From NCBI GenBank assembly GCA_945877725.1, contig CAMDXR010000036.1:1-14352 (forward strand): a stretch of DNA of 14,352 bases, given 5' to 3'. The notes beneath the pieces were generated by a model. The model had not been told where the DNA came from, ran no database searches, and saw only the letters and a program-made list of their open reading frames with translations. Position 1 is the stretch's first letter. Each line of letters starts with the position of its first letter. Of this stretch, positions 6,923 through 13,120 are shown one piece after another. Source of the DNA: Limnohabitans sp. Rim8 (lineage in GTDB: Bacteria; Pseudomonadota; Gammaproteobacteria; Burkholderiales; Burkholderiaceae_C). The position numbers and the translations under genes are program-made.

Positions 6923-7024
6923 TCAGCCCTTAATGGTCGTGGTTTTTGTGGAGTTTGCACGCGCGCCAACGGCTGCCTGGGTGGCAGCAACTAAGTTCAG
7001 AAAGAACGGGCGGGCGTGAAACAT
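6923..7024 (-). CDS. Candidate leader peptide upstream of asd, 33 residues
   Basis: The frame starts at ATG (7024) with MFHARPFFLNL and ends with NSTKTTTIKG before TGA at 6923-6925. I do not recognise it as a known family. Four of the last nine residues are threonine, with two lysines and one isoleucine, all end products that depend on Asd. The arrangement recalls the Thr/Ile-rich thr operon leader of E. coli, although the Thr-rich block here is short and the rest of the peptide is not enriched. The stop is 6 nt before the first arm of the competing hairpins and 93 nt before asd. No Shine-Dalgarno precedes it, and a -10-like TATATT ends 12 nt before the ATG, so the mRNA would be leaderless or nearly so. 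It may be a chance ORF. Confidence 0.4.
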   Translation of the reverse strand: MFHARPFFLNLVAATQAAVGARANSTKTTTIKG

Positions 7025-7036
7025 AGGCGAAATTGT

Positions 7037-7066
7037 AATATAAGCCGCCTGAACTGATCCTGACAG
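7037..7066 (-). promoter_or_regulatory. Candidate sigma70 promoter for asd and downstream genes
   Basis: On the minus strand CTGTCA (7061-7066, four of six matches to TTGACA) and TATATT (7037-7042, five of six to TATAAT) are separated by 18 nt. An overlapping TACAAT lies just downstream as an alternative -10. The site is 16 bp beyond the leuB stop, in the only sizeable gap between leuB and asd, where a promoter for asd-fimV-truA-trp would be expected. The call rests on consensus matching alone. Confidence 0.4.
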
Positions 7067-7081
7067 CTTTCAGGTCTGGTG

Positions 7082-8152
7082 TTAACCCAGTGCCTTCACC
7101 ACCGCATCGCCCATTTGCGCGGTGCCCACTTTGGTGGTGCCTTCGCTCCAGATGTCGCCGGTACGGAAACCCTGAGCCAGCACTTTTTGCACCGCAGCTT
7201 CGATGCGTTGAGCGGCAGCTTCTTGGTTCAGGCTGAAGCGCAGCATCATGGCGGCGCTCAGAATGGTGGCCAGTGGGTTGGCGATGCCTTTGCCCGCAAT
7301 GTCGGGGGCACTGCCGTGGCTGGGTTCGTACAGGCCCTGGTTTTTGGTGTTCAGGCTGGCCGAGGGCAGCATGCCGATGGAGCCCGTCAGCATGGAGGCT
7401 TCGTCAGACAAGATGTCTCCAAACATGTTGCCGGTCACCACCACATCAAAGCGCTTGGGTTCTTTGACCAATTGCATGGCGGCGTTGTCCACGTACATGT
7501 GGTCTAGCGCCACGTCGGGGTATTGGGCATGCACTTCGGTGACCACGTCTTTCCAAAACTGGAAGGTTTCGAGCACGTTGGCTTTGTCCACGCTCGTCAC
7601 ACGCTTGTTGCGTTTGCGGGCCGCCTGGAACGCAACGTGGGCAATGCGTTCGATCTCGGGCTTGGAGTAGCGCATGGTGTCAAAGGCTTCTTCGGCACCT
7701 GGGAAGTGACCGTCGGTGGCGATGCGGCGGCCACGAGGCTGGCCAAAGTAAATGTCGCCCGTCAGCTCACGGATGATCAGGATGTCCAGACCCGAGATCA
7801 ACTCAGGCTTGAGGCTGGAGGCGCCCACCAGTTGCTCGTAGCAGATGGCGGGTCGGAAGTTGGCAAACAAGCCCATGTTTTTGCGCAGGCCCAATATGGC
7901 TTGCTCGGGGCGCAGGGGCCGGTCGAGCTTGTCGTATTTCCAGTCGCCCACCGCGCCAAACAGCACGGCATCGGACGCCATGGCCAGCTTGAGCGTGCTT
8001 TCGGGCAGGGGGTGGCCGTGCGCGTCGTAGGCGGCCCCGCCGACCAAGGCGGTTTCCATCTCGAACTTCAGGTCGAGCACATTCAGGACTTTGACGGCTT
8101 CGGCGACGATTTCGGTGCCAATGCCATCACCGGGGAGGACTGCGATTTTCAT
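7082..8152 (-). CDS. leuB: 3-isopropylmalate dehydrogenase
   Basis: LeuB oxidises and decarboxylates 3-isopropylmalate with NAD+ to 2-oxoisocaproate, the immediate precursor of leucine. From the ATG at 8152 the protein is 356 residues, normal for the bacterial homodimeric enzyme, and opens MKIAVLPGDGIG. Family motifs are in place: RELTGDIYFGQPRG, the active-site lysine region SVDKANVL, the metal-binding aspartates in GDILSDEASML, and the NAD-binding HGSAPDIAGKG. A GTG at 8158 is a possible alternative start adding two residues; neither start has a clear Shine-Dalgarno. It follows leuD after a gap of about 80 bp with two hairpins, and ends 252 bp before asd. Confidence 0.97.
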   Translation of the reverse strand: MKIAVLPGDGIGTEIVAEAVKVLNVLDLKFEMETALVGGAAYDAHGHPLPESTLKLAMASDAVLFGAVGDWKYDKLDRPLRPEQAILGLRKNMGLFANFRPAICYEQLVGASSLKPELISGLDILIIRELTGDIYFGQPRGRRIATDGHFPGAEEAFDTMRYSKPEIERIAHVAFQAARKRNKRVTSVDKANVLETFQFWKDVVTEVHAQYPDVALDHMYVDNAAMQLVKEPKRFDVVVTGNMFGDILSDEASMLTGSIGMLPSASLNTKNQGLYEPSHGSAPDIAGKGIANPLATILSAAMMLRFSLNQEAAAQRIEAAVQKVLAQGFRTGDIWSEGTTKVGTAQMGDAVVKALG

Positions 8153-8174
8153 ATTCACGGATCTTGTCAGTAAG

Positions 8175-8236
8175 CGACCGCTGTTGCGGTCGAATTTTTA
8201 GGAAATTGGCGAGAGTTTTACGGGGGCTTCAGCCCC
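8175..8236. other. Two hairpins in the leuD-leuB gap
   Basis: The first stem (8223-8236, GGGGCT and AGCCCC with a 2-nt loop) starts immediately after the leuD stop codon in the direction of transcription. The second (8175-8192, CGACCGC and GCGGTCG with a 4-nt loop) lies nearer leuB. Neither is followed by a U run on the minus strand, so they are more likely to affect mRNA stability or processing than to terminate the leu transcript. On the plus strand the second stem is followed by AATTTTT, which is terminator-like for antisense transcription. Confidence 0.5.
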
Positions 8237-8884
8237 TCAGTTGGCCGTGTGCGCCAGCCAGGGTTTGGTGGCCAGGCGTTCAGCTTCAAACGCCTTGATC
8301 TTGTCGGCGTGGCGCAGGGTCAGGCCAATGTCGTCTAAGCCGTTGAGCAGGCAGAACTTGCGGAACGCTTGTACCTCGAACGGGATTTCTTCGCCTTGCG
8401 GGCGCACAACCACTTGGCGTTCCAGGTCTACCGTGAGTTGGTAGCCGGGAAATGCCAGGGCTTCGTCGAACAACTGGGCCACCACAGCTTCAGGCAAAAC
8501 GATGGGCAGCAGGCCGTTTTTGAAGCAGTTGTTAAAGAAGATGTCGGCAAAGCTGGGGGCAATCACGCAGCGAAAGCCATATTGGTCAATGGCCCAAGGC
8601 GCGTGTTCACGCGATGAACCGCAGCCAAAGTTTTTGCGGGCCAACAAGATGCTGGCACCTTGGTAGCGCGGCTGGTTCAGCACAAAGTCGGGGTTGGGCT
8701 TGCGGCTGGCGGGGTCTTGGCCGGGGTAGCCCGCGTCCAGGTAGCGCCATTCGTCAAACAGGTTGGGGCCAAAACCCGTTTTGCGGATCGACTTGAGGAA
8801 TTGCTTGGGAATGATGGCGTCGGTGTCCACGTTGGCGCGGTCCATCGGGGCCACCAGGCCTTTGAGGAGGGTAAATTTTTGCAT
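8237..8884 (-). CDS. leuD: 3-isopropylmalate dehydratase small subunit
   Basis: LeuD is the small (swivel-domain) subunit of isopropylmalate isomerase and acts with LeuC on 2- and 3-isopropylmalate. From the ATG at 8884 the protein is 215 residues, close to family length, opening MQKFTLLKGLVAPMDRANVD. The hallmark motifs are TDAIIPKQFLKSI, the GCGSSREHAPWA loop that contacts substrate, and the FKNGLLPI segment. A strong AAGGAG at 8892-8897 with 7-nt spacing fixes this start; the same frame is open to about 9100, but that part overlaps leuC and has shadow-like composition. It lies 17 bp after leuC, so the two subunits are clearly co-expressed. Confidence 0.97.
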   Translation of the reverse strand: MQKFTLLKGLVAPMDRANVDTDAIIPKQFLKSIRKTGFGPNLFDEWRYLDAGYPGQDPASRKPNPDFVLNQPRYQGASILLARKNFGCGSSREHAPWAIDQYGFRCVIAPSFADIFFNNCFKNGLLPIVLPEAVVAQLFDEALAFPGYQLTVDLERQVVVRPQGEEIPFEVQAFRKFCLLNGLDDIGLTLRHADKIKAFEAERLATKPWLAHTAN

Positions 8885-8901
8885 CGCGGTGCTCCTTACT
8901 T

Positions 8902-10353
8902 TCAGGCGAACTGGCGGATGTCGACAAAATGTCCGTGCACCGCAGCGGCTGCGGCCATGGCGGGGCTGACCAAGTGGGTCCGCCCACCAGCGCCTTGGCG
9001 GCCTTCGAAGTTGCGGTTGCTGGTGCTGGCGCAGCGCTCGCCGGGCTCTAGGCGGTCGGCGTTCATGGCCAGGCACATGGAACAGCCGGGTTCGCGCCAT
9101 TCAAAGCCAGCGGCCTTGAAAATTTCGTGCAGGCCTTCACGTTCGGCTTGTTCTTTGACCAAACCGGAGCCGGGCACCACCATGGCCAATTTGACGTTTT
9201 TGGCGACTTTTTGGCCGAGTTTCTTCACCACGGCAGCCGCCTCGCGCATGTCTTCGATGCGGCTGTTGGTGCAAGACCCAATAAAAACCTTGTCGATGGT
9301 GATGTCCGACAAAGCTTTGCCGGGTTGCAAACCCATGTAAGTCAGCGCACGCTCAATGGCGTCGCGTTTGACATCGTCTTTTTCTTTGTCTGGATCGGGT
9401 GTTTGCCCGTCGATGCCTAAGACCATTTCAGGGGAGGTGCCCCAGGTCACTTGCGGCACGATGAGGCTGGCATCCAGTTCGACCACCGCGTCAAAGTGAG
9501 CGCCAGGATCGGATTGCAGTGTTTTCCAGTAAGCCACGGCCAGATCCCACTCGGGGCCTCCGACAAATTGACCGGTTTTGGGGTCTGTGCCCGGGGAGAG
9601 TAAGCGGCCTTTGACATATTCGATGGTTTTGTCATCTACCGCCACCAAGCCAGCGCGTGCGCCGCCCTCAATGGCCATGTTGCAAACCGTCATACGGGCT
9701 TCCATGCTGAGGGCGCGAATGGCGGAGCCTGCAAACTCGATGGTGTAACCGGTGCCGCCTGCCGTGCCGATTTTGCCAATGATGGCCAGCACGATGTCTT
9801 TGCCCGTGAGGCCTTTGGCCAATGTGCCCTCCACCTTGATGAGCATGTTCTTGGCTTTTTTGGCCAAGAGAGTCTGGGTGGCCATGACGTGTTCGACTTC
9901 CGAGGTGCCGATGCCGTGGGCCAGTGCGCCAAATGCGCCGTGTGTGGAGGTGTGCGAATCGCCGCAGACCACGGTCATGCCGGGCAGGGTGGCACCGTTT
10001 TCAGGGCCAATGACGTGCACGATGCCCTGGCGCTTGGACAGGAAAGGGAAGAAGGCGGCCGAGCCGTACTCCTTCATGTTCGCGTCCAGCGTGGTGATTT
10101 GTTCTTTGCTGATGGGGTCGGTGATGCCGTCGTACCCCATCTCCCAGCCGGTGGTGGGGGTGTTGTGGTCGGCAGTGGCCACGATGGAGCTGATGCGCCA
10201 GACTTTGCGACCCGCTTGGCGCAGACCCTCGAAGGCCTGGGGGCTGGTGACTTCGTGCACCAAGTGGCGGTCGATGTACAGCACAGAGGTGCCGTCTTCT
10301 TCGGTGTGGACGACATGTTCGTCCCAGATCTTGTCGTAAAGCGTTCGTGCCAT
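8902..10353 (-). CDS. leuC: 3-isopropylmalate dehydratase large subunit
   Basis: LeuC is the aconitase-like large subunit that carries the [4Fe-4S] cluster of isopropylmalate isomerase in leucine synthesis. From the ATG at 10353 the protein is 483 residues, opening MARTLYDKIWDEHVV. The three cluster cysteines are C361 in FIGSCTNSRIEDM and C424 and C427 in REPGCSMCLAMN. The DRHLVHEVTSPQAF, CGDSHTSTHGAFG and NRNFEGRQG motifs are also intact. The start is fixed by AAGGA at 10360-10364 with 6-nt spacing; an in-frame ATG at 10461 would add 36 residues unlike the family and is not preferred. It opens the leu cluster after a 345-bp gap that includes the gltA terminator, so it should have its own promoter there. 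leuA is not in the window. Confidence 0.97.
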   Translation of the reverse strand: MARTLYDKIWDEHVVHTEEDGTSVLYIDRHLVHEVTSPQAFEGLRQAGRKVWRISSIVATADHNTPTTGWEMGYDGITDPISKEQITTLDANMKEYGSAAFFPFLSKRQGIVHVIGPENGATLPGMTVVCGDSHTSTHGAFGALAHGIGTSEVEHVMATQTLLAKKAKNMLIKVEGTLAKGLTGKDIVLAIIGKIGTAGGTGYTIEFAGSAIRALSMEARMTVCNMAIEGGARAGLVAVDDKTIEYVKGRLLSPGTDPKTGQFVGGPEWDLAVAYWKTLQSDPGAHFDAVVELDASLIVPQVTWGTSPEMVLGIDGQTPDPDKEKDDVKRDAIERALTYMGLQPGKALSDITIDKVFIGSCTNSRIEDMREAAAVVKKLGQKVAKNVKLAMVVPGSGLVKEQAEREGLHEIFKAAGFEWREPGCSMCLAMNADRLEPGERCASTSNRNFEGRQGAGGRTHLVSPAMAAAAAVHGHFVDIRQFA

Positions 10354-10653
10354 GGAGCTTCCTTGCTGTGCAACCTGACATTTTATGCGTATAGCGGGAT
10401 GTATCTTTGTCTGGTGTTCAGGGCCTGAGGTCTCTGCGGGGACTTGCTTGCTTGAGTCCATGCCCGTGCTGGCACGACACCATGCCTTTGCCGGGACTTG
10501 AGCAGCTGTGGCCCGGGGCTACCAGGCCTCATCAGTCGCTTCGCGCCAGCAAATCGGCCTGACAGCCCCAGGCCACATCCACTCAAGTTATTGTGACTTG
10601 GCGCATCAGTAGGCTTAATTTGGCTGGCCAGCACGGGCTTGGCTTTGACCATG
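10354..10653 (-). other. Upstream region of leuC, no convincing gene
   Basis: This 300-bp stretch follows the gltA terminator and precedes leuC. It should contain the leu promoter, but no pair of -35 and -10 boxes stands out. The best -10-like hexamer is TAAAAT at 10380-10385, without a matching -35; a weaker pair, TTAAGC and CACAAT with a 17-nt spacer, lies near 10591-10619. No leucine-rich leader peptide is seen in any minus-strand frame. The dominant feature is the nested hairpin at 10496-10588. A smaller 12-bp palindrome, CGTGC and GCACG with a 2-nt centre, is at 10465-10476. Confidence 0.5.
10496..10588. other. 93-nt nested imperfect hairpin upstream of leuC
   Basis: Read on the plus strand, the left and right halves pair in three blocks. 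ACTTGAG (10496-10502) pairs with CTCAAGT (10582-10588). After a symmetric 5/5 internal loop, GTGGCCCGGGGCT (10508-10520) pairs with AGCCCCAGGCCAC (10564-10576), with one mismatch that becomes G-U in the minus-strand RNA. After a 2/2 internal loop, CAGGCC (10523-10528) pairs with GGCCTG (10556-10561). The 27-nt apex can form a further short stem. No U run follows on either strand, so it is not an intrinsic terminator. The element lies 143 bp upstream of leuC. Its role (structured leader, small RNA or remnant of a palindromic repeat) is unknown. Confidence 0.6.
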
Positions 10654-10679
10654 AAAAAAGCCCGCACAAGGCGGGCTTT
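10654..10679 (-). terminator. Rho-independent terminator of gltA
   Basis: On the minus strand AAAGCCCGC and GCGGGCTTT form a 9-bp stem with a 5-nt loop, and the 3' arm runs into six consecutive U residues. It begins 19 nt after the gltA stop codon. This is a canonical terminator and separates the sdh-gltA unit from the leu unit. Confidence 0.9.
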
Positions 10680-10698
10680 GACTTCGGGGCTTAGCCGA

Positions 10699-11997
10699 TC
10701 AACGCTGCACGTCGCGACGTGGCGAGCCTGTGAACAACTGACGTGGGCGGCCGATTTTGTACTCGGGGTCGCTGATCATTTCGTTCAATTGGGCGATCCA
10801 GCCCACAGTGCGTGCCAGGGCAAAGACGCCCGTGAACAGGTTCACAGGGATGCCGATGGCACGTTGCACGATGCCGGAGTAGAAGTCCACGTTGGGGTAG
10901 AGCTTGCGACTGACGAAATATTCGTCTTCCAGAGCAATTTTTTCCAGTTCTTTGGCCAGCTTGAAAAGTGGGTCGTTTTCTAGGCCCAGTTCGGCCAGCA
11001 CTTCGTTGCAGGTTTCTTGCATGAGTTTGGCGCGTGGGTCGTAGTTTTTGTACACGCGGTGACCAAAACCCATCAGCTTGACGCCAGAGTTTTTGTCTTT
11101 CACTTGGCTCATGAATTCGCCGACTTTGGAGACGCCGCCCATTTTCTGGATGTCTTCCAGCATGTTCAGGCAAGCCTCGTTGGCGCCTCCGTGTGCAGGG
11201 CCCCACAGGCAGGCGACACCCGCTGCAATGGCGGCAAACGGGTTGGTACCCGAAGAGCCGCACAAACGCACGGTGGATGTGGATGCGTTTTGTTCGTGAT
11301 CAGCGTGCAGAATAAAGATGCGGTCCATGGCTCGCTCGAGCACGGGGTTGACCCTGTAGTCTTCGCAAGGCGTGCCAAACATCATGCGCAAGAAGTTGCC
11401 GGCATAGGACAACTCGTTACGGGGGTACATGTAAGGCTGGCCCACACCGTATTTGTAGGCCATGGCGACCAGTGTGGGCATCTTGGCGATCAAACGGATC
11501 GCAGCGATGTGGCGGTGTTCGGGGTTATTGATGTCAGTACTGTCGTGATAGAAGGCCGACAGTGCGCCGATCAGGCCCGTCAAAACAGCCATCGGGTGCG
11601 CGTCACGGCGGAAGCCACGCAGGAAAAACTGCATTTGCTCGTTCACCATGGTGTGGTTGTTCACCAATTTGTGGAAGTCTTTGCTTTGTTGTCCAACGGG
11701 CAATTCGCCATTCAACAGCAGGTAGCAGGTGTCCAGAAAGTCGGCTTTGTTGGCCAGTTGTTCAATTGGATAGCCGCGGTACAGCAGTTCGCCTTTGTCG
11801 CCATCGATGTACGTAATGGCCGATTGGCAAGAAGCTGTGGACAGGAAACCCGGGTCATAGGTGAACATGCCGGTTTGTGCGTACAACTTGCGGATATCGA
11901 TCACATCCGGACCAATATTGCCGGAGTACACGGGCATGTCGACGCTCGGGCTGCCATTGGAGAACGACAGGGTGGCTTTGTTGTCTGCGAGTTGCAT
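10699..11997 (-). CDS. gltA: Citrate synthase (type II, hexameric-type)
   Basis: GltA condenses oxaloacetate and acetyl-CoA to citrate, the entry step of the TCA cycle. From the ATG at 11997 the protein is 432 residues, the length of gram-negative type II enzymes, opening MQLADNKATL. The catalytic residues are visible as H269 in WGPAHGGANE, H313 in MGFGHRVYKNYDPRA and D371 in NVDFYSG; the substrate-binding ILHADHEQNAST motif is also present. The start is supported by GAGGAAA at 12004-12010 with 6-nt spacing; a TTG at 12012 is a less likely alternative. It sits only 41 bp after sdhE with no promoter apparent, so it is probably co-transcribed with the succinate dehydrogenase genes. A strong terminator follows. 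Confidence 0.97.
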   Translation of the reverse strand: MQLADNKATLSFSNGSPSVDMPVYSGNIGPDVIDIRKLYAQTGMFTYDPGFLSTASCQSAITYIDGDKGELLYRGYPIEQLANKADFLDTCYLLLNGELPVGQQSKDFHKLVNNHTMVNEQMQFFLRGFRRDAHPMAVLTGLIGALSAFYHDSTDINNPEHRHIAAIRLIAKMPTLVAMAYKYGVGQPYMYPRNELSYAGNFLRMMFGTPCEDYRVNPVLERAMDRIFILHADHEQNASTSTVRLCGSSGTNPFAAIAAGVACLWGPAHGGANEACLNMLEDIQKMGGVSKVGEFMSQVKDKNSGVKLMGFGHRVYKNYDPRAKLMQETCNEVLAELGLENDPLFKLAKELEKIALEDEYFVSRKLYPNVDFYSGIVQRAIGIPVNLFTGVFALARTVGWIAQLNEMISDPEYKIGRPRQLFTGSPRRDVQR

Positions 11998-12038
11998 GGT
12001 GGGTTTCCTCAAAAAATACGGTGGTGATCCGTGATGGA

Positions 12039-12347
12039 TCAGGCTCTCAACATGTCCAGGACTTCACGCACCTCTTCGGTGCCGATCTCTGGCTGCAGTT
12101 CCTTTCGGCGCAGCAGCAAGTCCATGAGATCGTTGTCAGACAGGTCCATCAGCACGTACATGCCTCGGGCCTGCCCAATGGTCAAGCGAGCATCGTGCCG
12201 ATTGAAGAAGCGTTCGATGAACAAGTCGTTTTCGAGCAAGCCCCGGCGACTGCGCCACCGGAGTTTGCTAAGCGACCGCTCGCTCAAAAGGGCGTGGCGG
12301 TCTGCGTCGACCAAGGACGCGTCTTCAAGTAAGGGCGTGGCAGTCAT
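12039..12347 (-). CDS. sdhE: FAD assembly factor SdhE (succinate dehydrogenase flavinylation)
   Basis: SdhE (YgfY/Sdh5 family) is a small protein that promotes covalent attachment of FAD to SdhA. The 102 residues carry the family signature RRGLLENDLFIERF at about residues 34-47, with the conserved RGxxE at R35-E39, followed by a helical stretch ending MDLSDNDLMDLLL. About 20 residues precede the usual start of the domain. The ATG at 12347 overlaps the sdhB stop as ATGA, indicating translational coupling. Its place directly between sdhB and gltA fits its role, since its client SdhA is encoded two genes upstream. The stop codon lies within a small hairpin (TGATCC and GGATCA, 12025-12041) with no close U run. 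Confidence 0.92.
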   Translation of the reverse strand: MTATPLLEDASLVDADRHALLSERSLSKLRWRSRRGLLENDLFIERFFNRHDARLTIGQARGMYVLMDLSDNDLMDLLLRRKELQPEIGTEEVREVLDMLRA

Positions 12348-13051
12348 CAGACAGCGCGGCGAACCATCATTTCTTTGATCTTACCGATGGCCTTGGTCGG
12401 GTTCAGCCCTTTGGGGCAAACATCGACGCAGTTCATGATGGTGTGGCAACGGAACAGGCGGTAAGGGTCTTCAAGATTGTCCAGACGCTCGGAGGTGGCT
12501 TCGTCGCGGCTGTCGGCAATGAAGCGATAGGCTTGCAACAAACCGGCAGGACCGACAAATTTGTCAGGATTCCACCAAAAGCTGGGGCAGCTGGTGGAGC
12601 AACTGGCGCACAAGATGCATTCGTAAAGACCGTTCAGCTCATCACGCTCTTCGGGGCTTTGCAGGCGCTCGGTTTCGGGTGGAATGGTGCTGTTGATCAA
12701 ATAAGGCTTGATCGAATGGTATTGCTTGAAGAATTGGGTCATGTCCACGATCACATCGCGGATGACGGGCAGTCCGGGCAGCGGCTTGAGCACGATGGTG
12801 CCGGGCAAGGTGTTCATGTTGGTCAAACATGCCAAGCCGTTTTTGCCGTTGATGTTCATTGCGTCTGAGCCGCAGACGCCTTCGCGGCATGAGCGGCGGA
12901 AAGAGATGCTGGGGTCTACGGCCTTGAGCTTCATCAGGGCGTCAAGCAACATGCGTTCGTGGCCATCCAATTCAACCTGAATGGTTTGCATGTAGGGCTT
13001 GGCATCTTTATCGGGGTCGTAACGGTAGATCTGAAAAGTGCGTAGGGTCAT
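12347..13051 (-). CDS. sdhB: Succinate dehydrogenase iron-sulfur subunit
   Basis: SdhB carries electrons from the flavin of SdhA to ubiquinone through three iron-sulfur clusters. From the ATG at 13051 the protein is 234 residues, the normal length. The [2Fe-2S] ligands are C55, C60, D63 and C75 (SCREGVCGSD and NGLAC), with aspartate in the third position as in E. coli. The [4Fe-4S] motif is ECILCASCSTSCP, and the [3Fe-4S] motif is FRCHTIMNCVDVCPKGLNP. The start is set by AGGAG at 13059-13063 with 7-nt spacing; the frame is open to 13117 but that extension crosses a hairpin and is unlike the family. It follows sdhA by 69 bp and overlaps sdhE by 1 nt of its stop. Confidence 0.97.
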   Translation of the reverse strand: MTLRTFQIYRYDPDKDAKPYMQTIQVELDGHERMLLDALMKLKAVDPSISFRRSCREGVCGSDAMNINGKNGLACLTNMNTLPGTIVLKPLPGLPVIRDVIVDMTQFFKQYHSIKPYLINSTIPPETERLQSPEERDELNGLYECILCASCSTSCPSFWWNPDKFVGPAGLLQAYRFIADSRDEATSERLDNLEDPYRLFRCHTIMNCVDVCPKGLNPTKAIGKIKEMMVRRAV

Positions 13052-13079
13052 GGATGAGCTCCTGTTGAATTCGGGGGGT

Positions 13080-13111
13080 GGGCCGCAGGATCGACACGAT
13101 CCGAGCGGCCC
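13080..13111. other. Strong hairpin between sdhA and sdhB
   Basis: GGGCCGC (13080-13086) pairs with GCGGCCC (13105-13111), and inside it GGATC (13088-13092) pairs with GATCC (13098-13102) around a 5-nt loop. This gives 12 base pairs interrupted only by a 1/2-nt internal loop. No U run follows on the minus strand, so full termination is unlikely. It starts 9 nt after the sdhA stop and ends 16 nt before the sdhB ribosome-binding site. Confidence 0.65.
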
Positions 13112-13120
13112 AAGCAATTT

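Noticed and set aside
8885..9100. Extended LeuD frame up to 9100
   Set aside because: The extension is an Arg/Pro-rich shadow overlapping the 3' end of leuC; the ATG at 8884 has a strong AAGGAG and the family-typical start.
10354..10461. Longer LeuC from the ATG at 10461
   Set aside because: The extra 36 residues do not look like LeuC, while the ATG at 10353 has a well-spaced AAGGA and the family-typical MARTLYDK opening.
10525..10545. CUGAUGA string in the hairpin apex, as in a hammerhead ribozyme core
   Set aside because: On the minus strand the string is at 10529-10535, but no GAAA box and no correctly placed third stem follow, so the catalytic core cannot form.
10383..10667. 94-residue minus-strand ORF between gltA and leuC
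   Set aside because: It starts at a GTG inside the gltA terminator, lacks a ribosome-binding site, runs through the 93-nt hairpin and has no recognisable domain or gene-like composition.
11017..12027. 336-residue plus-strand ORF opposite gltA
   Set aside because: It lies entirely antisense to a well-supported citrate synthase gene; its His/Val/Gln-rich composition is what the complement of a high-GC coding frame gives. The same applies to long plus-strand frames opposite leuB, sdhA and trpB.
12025..12041. Hairpin at the sdhE stop as a terminator before gltA
   Set aside because: The stem is only 6 bp and the T run in the minus strand comes about 8 nt later and overlaps the gltA ribosome-binding region; read-through into gltA is more likely.
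13052..13117. Extended SdhB frame up to 13117
   Set aside because: The extension translates the intercistronic hairpin; the ATG at 13051 has AGGAG at proper spacing and a normal SdhB N-terminus.
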